19,320 bases of DNA from Campylobacteraceae bacterium. Lineage in GTDB: Bacteria > Campylobacterota > Campylobacteria > Campylobacterales > Sulfurovaceae. This document shows, one piece after another, positions 8,239 to 15,807 of this stretch; within the stretch, counting starts at the first letter, position 1, and every line of letters begins with the position of its first letter. The stretch covers positions 1 to 19,320 of the forward strand of contig JALWLW010000047.1 in the NCBI GenBank assembly GCA_027081065.1. The letters are read 5' to 3'. Both the position numbers and the translations under genes were made by a program. The notes beneath the pieces are model-generated. The model saw only the letters and a program-made list of their open reading frames with translations. It was not told the DNA's origin and did not search any database.

Positions 8239-8748
8239 ATGAAAATGAAAAGAAGAGTATTTATAACCTCTAGCATACTCGCAGGAACAGCCTTAGCCTT
8301 GCTTCCTCAAAAGGCAAAGAGTGACATCAAAATAGACCTATTTAAAACCTTAGAAGCCGTGCAAGAGGTGCTTTTTCCTAAAGGGTTAGATGCCCCATCG
8401 GCTAGTGAATATGGAGCAACGGCTTACCTTGCTAATGTCTCGACACACTCCTCTTTTTTGGCTTCTGATTTACGATTTTTAAAACATGGAGCTAAAGAGC
8501 TTATGAAAGCGTACAACAACTTCTTAAGCCTCACCCCTAAAGAGCAAGATGAAGCATTACGCGACTTTGTAGATGAGCATGAAGTAGGTGAGAATTGGGT
8601 CTCTTTTGTGCTTTACTTTAGCATTGAAGCCCTTTTGTCGTCTCCTATTTATGGTGGTAACAAAAACGAGTCTGGTTGGAAATGGCTACAGCACCATGCA
8701 GGTGTGCCTCAACCTCAAAAACCTTTTGGAGAACTTATTCATGATTGA
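8239..8748 (+). CDS. Tat-exported gluconate 2-dehydrogenase subunit 3-like protein
   Basis: Small subunit (169 residues) of a periplasmic GMC-type dehydrogenase. The N-terminus has a twin-arginine signal: KRRVFITSS (4-12) with R5-R6, then a hydrophobic run and an end near residue 28. The C-terminal part, with PIYGGNKNESGWKWLQHHAG (near 136-155), is the typical signature of the subunit-3 family. In known systems this subunit carries the folded flavoprotein through the Tat pathway and stabilises it. The gene overlaps the GMC gene by 8 bases, and that protein has no signal peptide of its own, which fits this role. Starts at 8239 or 8245 both keep the signal intact. No cytochrome c subunit is encoded nearby, so the electron acceptor is unknown. 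Confidence 0.8.
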   Translation: MKMKRRVFITSSILAGTALALLPQKAKSDIKIDLFKTLEAVQEVLFPKGLDAPSASEYGATAYLANVSTHSSFLASDLRFLKHGAKELMKAYNNFLSLTPKEQDEALRDFVDEHEVGENWVSFVLYFSIEALLSSPIYGGNKNESGWKWLQHHAGVPQPQKPFGELIHD

Positions 8749-10405
8749 TGTATGTATCGTAGGAACAGGAGCTGGAGCGTCAGGTGTAGCCCATAAGCTA
8801 GTAGAAGCTGGAATGAACGTAGTCATGTTAGAGAGGGGTGGTTTTTATAAAGAAGAAGACTTCTCTAAAGATGAAATCGCTTATTGTAAACGTGAAATAG
8901 TCACCCCCTCTTTTGAAGAGGCTTACCATACCATTGAGAAGTACCAACATGGTAAATGGGTTAAAACACGTACCGATGAGACAGAAAGCACCTTTTTTAA
9001 TGGCAATGTGGTTGGAGGTTCTTCAAATTTTATGTCAGGGTATTTCCACCGAATGAAACCCAAGGACTTTAAACTGCTCTCTAACTATGGAGCAATTAAA
9101 GGGGCAAATGTGGTCGATTGGGTGAGTGACTATGAGGAGTTTGAGCCTTATTTTGAAGAGGTTGAGCGTTTGGTGGGGGTCTCAGGTGAAGTAACGCCTT
9201 ACCAACACCATGAACCAAGAAGTACCAAAAACTTTCCCTACCCAGCCTTAGACGAACACCCCATTTCAGCTAAGATTGATGAGGCGTGTAAACAACTAAA
9301 CTACACCTCCTACAAAACCCCTCGTGCCATTTTGTCTAAACCAAAAGGAAACCGTGCCAACTGTTACTACTCTAACTATTGTGGAAGTTATGGTTGCTCC
9401 TCTGGAGCAAAAGGAAGTGCTAGGGCTTCGCTGTTACAGCCGATGCTTCACAAAAAAAACCTCACCATTGTTACCCATGCTTTTGTTAAAAAACTGGTTG
9501 AAAAAGAAGGCAAAGTGGTTGAAGCACTTTATGTTGACACCCAAACCAAAGAAGAAAAAAGCATCAAAGCTAAACTCTTTATTGTTGCTGGTCAAGCTGT
9601 AGAGAGTTCACGTCTACTCCTAAACTCAAAATCTAAGAACTTCCCCAATGGTTTAGCCAACAATGCGAACCAAGTAGGGAAAAACTTACTCTTCTCAGCA
9701 GGAGGTGTGGGCTCTGGACAATTTGATGAGAACTCAATGGCACTCAAAGCACTCATGGTTGAGGGGAAATTTGTCAACCGAAGCCTTTGTGATTGGTACT
9801 TTTATGAAGAGGATGGCAAAGAGCAAAAAGGAGGCATTGTAGACTTTTTATTTGAACATGCCAACCCCATGACCCAAGCGAGTAAACAGCGTTTTGATGG
9901 GGGTAAACTTCTTTGGGGAAAAGAGCTTCAAGAGAAAATTTACCACAAACTCAAAAAAACCAAACAGCTAAACTTTGAAGTCTTTAATGACTGGCTACCT
10001 ACAGACAACTGCTTTGTCTCAGTTGATGAAAAATACAAAGACAGCTATGGCGTCCCTGTAGCAAACATACGAACTGGAGCTCATAAACATGACCTTGAAG
10101 TAGGTGAATATTTGGCAAAAAAAGCTGAAAATGTTTTAAAAGCTATGGGAGCTAAAGAGGTTAGCTCTTCTATCTCTCCTGCACCTCCTCCTAACTTACA
10201 AGCTGGAGGGTGTCGTTTTGGTAATGACCCTAAAACCTCGGTTCTCAACAAATATTGTCAAGCCCATGAAGTGCCAAACCTTTTTGTAACCGATGGTTCA
10301 TTCATGCCTACAGGAGGTTCAGTGACCTATACTTGGACCATCTATGCGAATGCTTTTAGAGTGGGTGATTATTTGGTAAAAGAACGTCAAAGATATGCTA
10401 TTTAA
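8741..10405 (+). CDS. GMC-family FAD oxidoreductase (gluconate dehydrogenase large-subunit-like)
   Basis: Flavoprotein of 554 residues, probably oxidising an alcohol or sugar in the periplasm with the upstream Tat subunit. The FAD-binding Rossmann motif VGTGAGASG (7-15) opens the protein, ERGG (31-34) and NVVGGSSNFMSG (89-100) follow, and the C-terminal FVTDGSFMPTGG (515-526) is the second GMC signature. A cysteine cluster at C208, C214 and C219 precedes GAKGS. The start is the ATG at 8741 with GGAG at 8727-8731; an upstream open frame back to 8588 lacks family similarity and overlaps the partner gene. Two active-site positions are odd: the usual H in HxxGG is leucine (LQAGG, 486-490), and the usual N or H near the C-terminus falls in GGSVTYTWT. 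It may be a divergent subfamily or have altered chemistry. The substrate is unknown. Confidence 0.8.
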   Translation: MIDVCIVGTGAGASGVAHKLVEAGMNVVMLERGGFYKEEDFSKDEIAYCKREIVTPSFEEAYHTIEKYQHGKWVKTRTDETESTFFNGNVVGGSSNFMSGYFHRMKPKDFKLLSNYGAIKGANVVDWVSDYEEFEPYFEEVERLVGVSGEVTPYQHHEPRSTKNFPYPALDEHPISAKIDEACKQLNYTSYKTPRAILSKPKGNRANCYYSNYCGSYGCSSGAKGSARASLLQPMLHKKNLTIVTHAFVKKLVEKEGKVVEALYVDTQTKEEKSIKAKLFIVAGQAVESSRLLLNSKSKNFPNGLANNANQVGKNLLFSAGGVGSGQFDENSMALKALMVEGKFVNRSLCDWYFYEEDGKEQKGGIVDFLFEHANPMTQASKQRFDGGKLLWGKELQEKIYHKLKKTKQLNFEVFNDWLPTDNCFVSVDEKYKDSYGVPVANIRTGAHKHDLEVGEYLAKKAENVLKAMGAKEVSSSISPAPPPNLQAGGCRFGNDPKTSVLNKYCQAHEVPNLFVTDGSFMPTGGSVTYTWTIYANAFRVGDYLVKERQRYAI

Positions 10406-12345
10406 ACATTATTACCCATAGGAATTTTAATGGAAAAGATAGCCCCCTCTTTTCCATTCTCTACAGCAACCTTACCATTCATACTCTCCTCTACAATAAG
10501 CTTTAAAATATAAAGTCCTAAGCCTGTGCCGTTATGCTTCTCTTTGGTTGTAAAATAAGGATTAAAAATTGTCTTAATATTCTCTTTTTTAATGCCTCCT
10601 CCATTATCTTCAACTAACAAAATAGCTATTTTATCTTCTCTAAAAACACGTACCTTAATCCTTCCTTCTCTTATCTGTTCTAAATTTTGGACACAAGCAA
10701 AAATAGCATTATTAATAAGTACTAAAAGTGATTGAACCAGTTCAGAGCTATGTCCATACAAGTCAATCTCTTCATCAAGTTCATATATGACAGTAATATC
10801 TTTGGGTAAAGATATGCTTAATAGGTATTCAACCTGTTGTAAGACATGACGAATATTAAAACGTTGCATCTTTTTATTATTGGAGAAAAAATCACTAAAA
10901 TCATTAATGGTTTGAGATAAATAGGCTGTTGTTGATTCAATATCATTTAAGTAAGTATCAAATTTTAAAGCATTCAATTGCTGCTTACGATAATCTATGT
11001 CCAAATTAAGTACTGTCCCATTAATCGAAGACAAAGGTTGTCTCCATTGATGTGCTATAAGAGAAATCATCTCACCCATTGAAGCCAATTTGCTTTGTCG
11101 TACTAAAAAAACTTCTTGTTCTCTACGTTCTCTATCTACTACTCGAAGATGATACAAAAGCAAAAAAACAAACAAAGAGATAAATGGAATCCAAAAATAA
11201 CCTATAGAGATATAAATTTGATTTAAATACATTAACATTAAAAATACAGTACTTATAATAACCACCCCTATGATAAGTATCATAATATTTAAATAATTTC
11301 TACGTGAAAATAATTGAAACACAACAAAAATAAAAAACAAAGAGAGTAACATATTAATATGCTTATATATCTCTGGTTGAACCAAAAAAGTATCACTTAA
11401 TAGGTTGTCTATCAACATAGCATGAATCATACTATTTGAGATATTTCTTCCATGTAATGTTCGGTGCTTTAAATTTAAACCAACTACAGAAGAGCCTACA
11501 ATAACTATTTTCCCTTGAAAATCACTTTGATGTACTTGATTATTTAATACATCTGAAGCTGATATAACTTTTGGTTGATTTAGAGAAAAGTTTAATAAAA
11601 CCATCTCCTCTTCTTGATTCACTTCTAAGCTTTCATCAAAACTTAGAAGTGTAGCCAAAGCAAATGAGGGAAAGACCTCTTGCTGATATTGCATAAAAAG
11701 AGGTAAACGTCTAAAAATACCATCATCATCACTCCAGGCATTAATAAAACCAAAGTTTTGAATCTTATTTTGAATGACAGCATGATTACATAATAGCTCT
11801 TCTAACTCAAAACTGGTTTTGACTTTTGTAAAAATATTGTTTCTATAGCTCATGGTTGCACAATGCTTTGCCGAAGGAAAATCATTTTGTAAATAAATAG
11901 GAAGCGTTACATTAGCATGTTCAAGTGCTTGATGTAAAATTTTATCATTATCTTGTAAAGATAATGGCAACGTTTTTAAATCAATATTTAAATTAAAATA
12001 TTTTTGATAAAAAGCTTGTATTGCTAAAGGAGAGAGCCTATCTTCTTCGGGAAAAAGAATATTAACACCAATAGCAGAGGGAGACATGTTGCTAATTTTA
12101 TTAATTAATTCAGCATCGATAACCCTTGACCAAGGCCATTGTCCAAAATCTTTAATACTTTTTTCATCAATATCAACAACAACACTATAAGTAGAGCCAT
12201 CATGCTCTTTAAATTTATCCAGAAAGATTGTTGTAAAATCATACATTTTATGATCTAAATTTTTAACATACGTACTTGTATAAAAATAGAAATACATCAA
12301 ACATAATAACGCAACAACAAAAATACCTTTACTTAAATTTAGCAT
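10402..12345 (-). CDS. CHASE2-domain sensor histidine kinase
   Basis: Inner-membrane sensor kinase of 647 residues. It has an N-terminal membrane segment (about 7-23), then an extracytoplasmic CHASE2 domain (about 30-320) with VVDIDEKSIKDFGQWPWSR (56-74), DDDGIFRRLPL (206-216) and GKIVIVGSS (278-286). Three membrane segments follow (about 328-345, 352-373 and 378-399). The cytoplasmic part has a HisKA-type helix with the phospho-acceptor H432 in LIAHQWRQPLSS, an N-box NNAIFA (545-550), G1 VEDNGGGI (578-585) and G2 GTGLGLY (606-612). All residues needed for activity appear present. The ATG lies 3 bases after the OmpA-like gene, so it is the last gene of a fecR-like/ompA-like/kinase operon. It overlaps the convergent GMC gene by 4 bases. 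No response regulator is encoded in the window. Confidence 0.9.
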   Translation of the reverse strand: MLNLSKGIFVVALLCLMYFYFYTSTYVKNLDHKMYDFTTIFLDKFKEHDGSTYSVVVDIDEKSIKDFGQWPWSRVIDAELINKISNMSPSAIGVNILFPEEDRLSPLAIQAFYQKYFNLNIDLKTLPLSLQDNDKILHQALEHANVTLPIYLQNDFPSAKHCATMSYRNNIFTKVKTSFELEELLCNHAVIQNKIQNFGFINAWSDDDGIFRRLPLFMQYQQEVFPSFALATLLSFDESLEVNQEEEMVLLNFSLNQPKVISASDVLNNQVHQSDFQGKIVIVGSSVVGLNLKHRTLHGRNISNSMIHAMLIDNLLSDTFLVQPEIYKHINMLLSLFFIFVVFQLFSRRNYLNIMILIIGVVIISTVFLMLMYLNQIYISIGYFWIPFISLFVFLLLYHLRVVDRERREQEVFLVRQSKLASMGEMISLIAHQWRQPLSSINGTVLNLDIDYRKQQLNALKFDTYLNDIESTTAYLSQTINDFSDFFSNNKKMQRFNIRHVLQQVEYLLSISLPKDITVIYELDEEIDLYGHSSELVQSLLVLINNAIFACVQNLEQIREGRIKVRVFREDKIAILLVEDNGGGIKKENIKTIFNPYFTTKEKHNGTGLGLYILKLIVEESMNGKVAVENGKEGAIFSIKIPMGNNV

Positions 12346-12348
12346 CTA

Positions 12349-12993
12349 TTATTTAATATAAATCTCCACATTTCTATTTTTAGGTTCAGAAACATTATCT
12401 GCTGTTTCAATTAATAAATCTTCTTCTCCATAAGCTTTAACCATTAACTTAATATTTTTAATATTTTTTTTCTCTATTAAACTGGCTATATATTTTGCAC
12501 GTTTTAAAGAGATTTTTAAATTTAATTGATGATCTCCTAAGGTATCGCTGTGTCCAATAACATCAATGTTTCCCTCTTCTAAGCTATGAATCAATTCAAG
12601 AACTTTTGAAAAAGTCTTTTGTGACTCAGCTGTTAAGGCTAAATGATGAGGTTGAAAATAGAGAAAAAAGCTTTTAGGTTTTTTAGGAGAAGCACTTAAT
12701 GCCCTTGCAAAACGTTTACTGATCTCCTCTTGAGACATCATTTTAGGGTTTGGTGGTTTCTTATTTTTATCATCCATATCAACATAAGCACCAATAGCAT
12801 CTAAACTACTAGCTCCTTTATCTGTACTAACATTAACAGCATTTTGTTTTTTTCCATTGTCCAATAAAACAACCGTAGTTATTGGCTTCTCTTCTACTGT
12901 AGATAAAGGTATTGCTGGTGCAGTAGGCTGAGGTACTAATATTGGTAATAGTGTGACAAGAATAATTAAAAGTTCAAAAAAACTTCTTCCCAT
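12349..12993 (-). CDS. OmpA-family peptidoglycan-binding envelope protein
   Basis: Envelope protein of 214 residues. A hydrophobic N-terminus (about 5-22) is either a signal or a single inner-membrane anchor, and no lipobox cysteine is seen. A variable proline- and charge-rich linker leads to an OmpA C-terminal domain (about 107-214). The domain shows FLYFQPHHLALTAES, IDVIGHSDTLGDHQLNLKIS with D150, R165, and a final NRNVEIYIK with R207; the aspartate and arginine are those that contact diaminopimelate in this family. Its start overlaps the stop of the FecR gene in a TAATG arrangement. The setting suggests it links the sensor kinase or the FecR protein to the cell wall, which is an inference. 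Confidence 0.85.
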   Translation of the reverse strand: MGRSFFELLIILVTLLPILVPQPTAPAIPLSTVEEKPITTVVLLDNGKKQNAVNVSTDKGASSLDAIGAYVDMDDKNKKPPNPKMMSQEEISKRFARALSASPKKPKSFFLYFQPHHLALTAESQKTFSKVLELIHSLEEGNIDVIGHSDTLGDHQLNLKISLKRAKYIASLIEKKNIKNIKLMVKAYGEEDLLIETADNVSEPKNRNVEIYIK

Positions 12994-13412
12994 TATTTTG
13001 CCTCTACAGCAAACTTTGTACCACGAATTCCAATAATACCAGTGGGAATTCTAAATTTTACAGACTCAGGAGCTAATTTTCCTATCTTTCCAGAAGAAAA
13101 AACAGCTTTTCCTTTTTTCAACTTCAAGTCAACATCATATTCTCTCTTACGAGGATTAACCTTAAATTTTTTAATCACAAAAGTCGCTTTTTCTCCAAGT
13201 GATAGACGTGAGCCATCATTAAAAGTTATTCCAATTGAACTTTTAGCCTTTGTAATAATAATATCACCATTATTTAAAGTCGTCCCTTTTGTCAAAGCTA
13301 TTACCTTTTTGGCTCTTTTCAACTCTACTTTACCTGTTATGATTTTCACAACACCTACACTTGCAAATAGCACATTACTGACAACTACCAATAATATAAA
13401 AAATCTTCTCAT
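12993..13412 (-). CDS. FecR-domain periplasmic protein
   Basis: Protein of 139 residues with an N-terminal signal peptide (basic MRRFF, then a hydrophobic run to about residue 17). The rest is a FecR-type beta domain: KGTTLNNGDIIITKAKSS, ITFNDGSRLSLGE, and the closing RIPTGIIGIRGTKFAVEA, which is highly typical. It lacks a membrane anchor and any anti-sigma part, so it is a free periplasmic FecR domain and not a FecR regulator of a sigma factor. An AAAGG site lies 8 bases before the ATG. Free FecR proteins are known to sit beside CHASE2 sensors, and this operon repeats that pairing; a direct contact with the kinase is an inference. Confidence 0.88.
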   Translation of the reverse strand: MRRFFILLVVVSNVLFASVGVVKIITGKVELKRAKKVIALTKGTTLNNGDIIITKAKSSIGITFNDGSRLSLGEKATFVIKKFKVNPRKREYDVDLKLKKGKAVFSSGKIGKLAPESVKFRIPTGIIGIRGTKFAVEAK

Positions 13413-13442
13413 AAATACAACCTTTGAAATAGTAATTACAAG

Positions 13443-13448
13443 ATAATA
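13443..13448 (-). promoter_or_regulatory. Candidate -10 box for the FecR/OmpA/CHASE2 operon
   Basis: On the minus strand the sequence reads TATTAT, which would start transcription about 23 bases before the FecR ATG at 13412. No -35 match was found. Several other AT-rich hexamers lie close by, so the choice is tentative. The rest of the 200-base spacer up to 13613 shows no gene. Confidence 0.3.
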
Positions 13449-13574
13449 ACATGATTAAAGTATATAATATAATAAGTAAATGGAGATAATTCGTTCAGGG
13501 TAAAATTGTTTACTTAAGTAGCCGTTTTAAATAAAAAAGGTAAAAATAAAATTTTAATGATAAATAGTTATAAA

Positions 13575-13601
13575 GGTAATAAATAAAATATATTTACTAC
13601 C
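13575..13601 (-). terminator. Weak hairpin downstream of the Rieske gene
   Basis: On the minus strand GGTAGTAAA pairs with TTTATTACC across a 9-base loop (one G-T pair), 12 bases after the Rieske stop, and is followed by a T-rich stretch. The stem is AT-rich and the T-run is broken, so this is a weak candidate terminator. Confidence 0.3.
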
Positions 13602-13613
13602 TCTAAAAGTTAA

Positions 13614-14348
13614 CTAGAACTGCTGAATGTCTTTAGAAAAGTTTTTAAGCGTTACTACTTTAGCTTCTTTTTTAACAAGCTTTTTAGCTTTACGTTTGTT
13701 TCCGTAATACTTTTTAAACTCACCCTTAAAGGCTTTTAAATACTCATGGAACTTGTTTGGTCCTAATGCACCTACAGCCCAAATCACATCATTATCATCA
13801 ATTTCAAGAACAATTTGAGTAAGACCCTCAGTTGCTGGTCCAGTTACTCTTCTACCACCATCTTTAGGGGTAAATGCAGATAAGTGAGAAGAACATACAA
13901 ATACACCACCTACAGCTTTATCGTATGCCAATGTTTTTGTTCCTTTAGGTACATACTGAAAGAAAGTAGTATCTGGTTGTGGATGTGTTAACTGATGAGG
14001 ACAAATAGCTGAATATGCTACAATTGACTTGTCTTTCCCTACACCACCTTTAAAGATGTATTCTGTTCCATCATCTGCTTTAAGCTTTGTACCTTTTTCA
14101 GCTGGACCATCTAATTTTACAAGAATACAAGGTGTTGCTACATGAGGAAAATTAAATACATAATTCTCTTGCTCTACGACATTTGCTGATTTTAATGGAT
14201 TCCCATCTTTATCTTTTAGCATAACCTTGTCATAAGTCGTATATAGTGACCCGTCATCTGCTCTTAGTGTCTCTGTAATAAGTGACGGTGCTATAACAAT
14301 CGCTGCTACTGTTGTTCCTGATAGTTTAAAAAAACCTCTTCTTTCCAT
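13614..14348 (-). CDS. Tat-exported Rieske [2Fe-2S] protein
   Basis: Periplasmic iron-sulfur protein of 244 residues. The N-terminus MERRGFFKLSG is a twin-arginine (Tat) signal followed by a hydrophobic stretch that may remain as a membrane anchor. Cluster ligands are C116 and H118 (AICPHQ) and C152 and H155 (VCSSHLSAF). The second cysteine in each loop, which forms the stabilising disulfide in cytochrome bc1-type Rieske proteins, is absent. A lysine-rich tail covers about 205-235. No cytochrome b, c1 or molybdopterin partner lies next to it, so it is not clearly the bc1 subunit. It stands alone between the FecR operon and the divergent DUF3817 gene, with its own promoter and an AAAAGGA ribosome site. 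Confidence 0.85.
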   Translation of the reverse strand: MERRGFFKLSGTTVAAIVIAPSLITETLRADDGSLYTTYDKVMLKDKDGNPLKSANVVEQENYVFNFPHVATPCILVKLDGPAEKGTKLKADDGTEYIFKGGVGKDKSIVAYSAICPHQLTHPQPDTTFFQYVPKGTKTLAYDKAVGGVFVCSSHLSAFTPKDGGRRVTGPATEGLTQIVLEIDDNDVIWAVGALGPNKFHEYLKAFKGEFKKYYGNKRKAKKLVKKEAKVVTLKNFSKDIQQF

Positions 14349-14382
14349 AATTTAATCCTTTTAATCAATTTTATTTAACTCA

Positions 14383-14388
14383 ATTATA
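14383..14388 (-). promoter_or_regulatory. -10 box for the Rieske gene
   Basis: A perfect TATAAT on the minus strand, giving a leader of roughly 27 bases before the ATG at 14348. The leader holds the ribosome site AAAAGGA. The divergent promoter for DUF3817 lies about 95 bases away in the same spacer. Confidence 0.45.
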
Positions 14389-14480
14389 TATATTTATAAT
14401 TAAAATAAACGCTGATATATTTATTTTAAGCTAGAATAGTCAGAAATTGTGGATTATTCTAAATAAATGCTACTTTTTGC

Positions 14481-14486
14481 TATAAT
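14481..14486 (+). promoter_or_regulatory. Extended -10 promoter for DUF3817-pgeF
   Basis: TGCTATAAT gives a consensus extended -10 box with TATAAT at 14481-14486. A start near 14493 leaves a leader of about 28 bases that contains the ribosome site AAGGAAA (14507-14513), 7 bases before the ATG. Confidence 0.6.
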
Positions 14487-14520
14487 CTTTCAAAATTAAC
14501 ACAAACAAGGAAACAACCAA

Positions 14521-14808
14521 ATGAGTGAACTCAAAAAATTTCGTCTAATTAACAAGATAGAAGGTATCTCTTTTCTTATCTTACTTTTTGTAGCAATGCC
14601 TCTTAAATATTTTGCAGGAATCCCAATGGCAACTAAGCTTGCAGGGATGATTCATGGTATTTTTGTTTTTGCATTTCTTTATCAACTCTTCCAAGCCTCT
14701 GATGAAGCACCATTTTCAGCCAAAGAGATGGGAATTTTAACCCTATTGTCACTTATTCCTTTTGGAAGTTTTTACAATGACAAACTCTGTGCTGCAAAAG
14801 AAAAATAA
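14521..14808 (+). CDS. DUF3817 small integral membrane protein
   Basis: Membrane protein of 95 residues with three hydrophobic segments (about 13-30, 38-58 and 72-86). The segment FRLINKIEGISFLILLFVAM and the following KLAGMIHGIFVFAF are typical of the DUF3817 family, whose function is unknown. A strong extended -10 promoter and a good ribosome site precede it. It overlaps the pgeF gene by 32 bases in a different frame, so both are probably made from one transcript with linked translation. Confidence 0.8.
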   Translation: MSELKKFRLINKIEGISFLILLFVAMPLKYFAGIPMATKLAGMIHGIFVFAFLYQLFQASDEAPFSAKEMGILTLLSLIPFGSFYNDKLCAAKEK

Positions 14809-15553
14809 CTTCTACCATTTTCATAAGCTAGAAAAAGAGACAATGTGTCACCATCTGGTGACACAAAAAGAGAGTACCCATCCCTACTCCTTCTCTTTAG
14901 CCTTACATACTAAAGAAAATCCTAAAGACATCATTCAAAATCGACAACAACTCTCAAAAGCATTTCCCAATACTACTTTTGTTGTTGCTAACCAAACACA
15001 CTCTTCTAACATACACATAGTAAAAGAGAGTCAAGAATTAGGTTGGTATTCATTAGATGATGCCATTGAAAATTGTGATGCACTCATTACCAATCAAAAA
15101 AATATTATGTTAACTATATTAACTGCTGATTGTGTTCCTATTTTACTTTTGGATAAAAAAGCAAAAGTAGTAGCAGCTATCCATGCTGGATGGAAAGGTA
15201 CACAACAAAAGGTTCTTTTTAAAACAGTTAAAAAAATGCAAGAGCTCTTTAAAACAAACCCTAAAGACATCATTGCTGGTATTGCTCCAAGCATTGGAAA
15301 ATGTTGCTATGAAGTAGACTGGAATGTAGCACAACATTTTAAACATATTTCAAATGCCTATGAGACAAAAAATCAAAAATATATGTTAAATTTACCCTAC
15401 ATCAATAAAGAACAATTATTAAAAGCTGGAGTAAAAGCAAAAAACATTGAATGCTCTCATGTCTGCACTGCTTGTGACGTTGAAAATTATTTCTCTTATA
15501 GAAAAGAGCGTGGTTGTTCGGGAAGATTTATGAGCATGATACAGTTAATATAA
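14777..15553 (+). CDS. pgeF: Laccase-domain purine nucleosidase/peptidoglycan editing factor (PgeF/YfiH family)
   Basis: Cytoplasmic enzyme of 258 residues in the YfiH/DUF152 family. Members act on purine nucleosides, and E. coli PgeF (YfiH) keeps wrong amino acids out of the cell-wall precursor stem. The metal-binding triad is visible: H75 in ANQTHSSN, C119 in LTADCVPI, and H136 in AIHAGWKG. Further family segments are GIAPSIGKCCYEV (168-180) and a late FSYRKERG (239-246). The ATG at 14777 is chosen because GGAAG (14764-14768) lies before it; an in-frame TTG at 14762 sits on that site. The stop codon is inside a large palindrome. The symbol is given by family, and the true substrate in this organism is not established. 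Confidence 0.88.
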   Translation: MTNSVLQKKNNFYHFHKLEKETMCHHLVTQKESTHPYSFSLALHTKENPKDIIQNRQQLSKAFPNTTFVVANQTHSSNIHIVKESQELGWYSLDDAIENCDALITNQKNIMLTILTADCVPILLLDKKAKVVAAIHAGWKGTQQKVLFKTVKKMQELFKTNPKDIIAGIAPSIGKCCYEVDWNVAQHFKHISNAYETKNQKYMLNLPYINKEQLLKAGVKAKNIECSHVCTACDVENYFSYRKERGCSGRFMSMIQLI

Positions 15554-15568
15554 CTATACCATGCTCAT
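15530..15568. repeat. Long palindrome over the pgeF stop codon
   Basis: ATGAGCATG (15530-15538) pairs perfectly with CATGCTCAT (15560-15568). The interior adds TA/TA and AGTT/AACT pairs, so a long interrupted stem can form. It spans the last codons and stop of pgeF and lies between pgeF and the convergent parvulin remnant. It may terminate transcription, but neither strand has a clean T-run after it. Confidence 0.5.
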
Positions 15569-15582
15569 TAAAAAGTTAAAAC

Positions 15583-15807
15583 TTAGCCATTACGATTAGT
15601 AATTAGAAGTAAATGATATCCAAACTCTGTTTTAATAGAACCATGTACCACATGTAACTCATCGTTAAATACTACTTTATCAAACTCTGATACCATTTGA
15701 CCTTGATAAAAAATTCCTAAGTCTCCCCCTTGAGCACTTGAAGGACATTAAGAGTTTGCTTTTTCTACTGCCATATTTTGTCCCTTGATAGTTAAATAAT
15801 TTTTCAT
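15583..15807 (-). pseudogene. Remnant of a PpiC-type parvulin peptidyl-prolyl isomerase
   Basis: Read on the minus strand from the ATG at 15807, the sequence gives about 18 unremarkable residues ending in EKANS, then an in-frame TAA stop (15748-15750). It stays open to a stop at 15583. The part after the internal stop is a clear parvulin C-terminal half: CPSSAQGGDLG, FYQGQMVSEFDKVVF, and KTEFGYHLLLITNR, matching the single-domain PpiC family from its middle to its end. The N-terminal HILV strand and following helices are absent, so there is both a deletion and a stop. A whole PpiC-type protein has about 90 residues; only about 55 recognisable ones remain. Readthrough or a short product seems unlikely. 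A functional copy may exist elsewhere. Confidence 0.8.

Noticed and set aside
8588..8740. Upstream extension of the GMC open frame
   Set aside because: These 51 codons overlap the conserved end of the subunit-3 gene in another frame and show no GMC similarity. The FAD motif starts just after the ATG at 8741, which has a GGAG site.
9324..9602. Second plus-strand open frame inside the GMC gene
   Set aside because: It is an out-of-frame shadow of the conserved flavoprotein, with a low-complexity lysine- and leucine-rich translation.
13042..13446. Plus-strand open frame of 134 codons opposite the FecR gene
   Set aside because: It mirrors the strongly supported FecR gene, lacks a ribosome site and resembles no family.
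14762..14776. TTG start five codons upstream for pgeF
   Set aside because: It lies on the ribosome site itself; the ATG at 14777 has correct spacing and the family match starts later.
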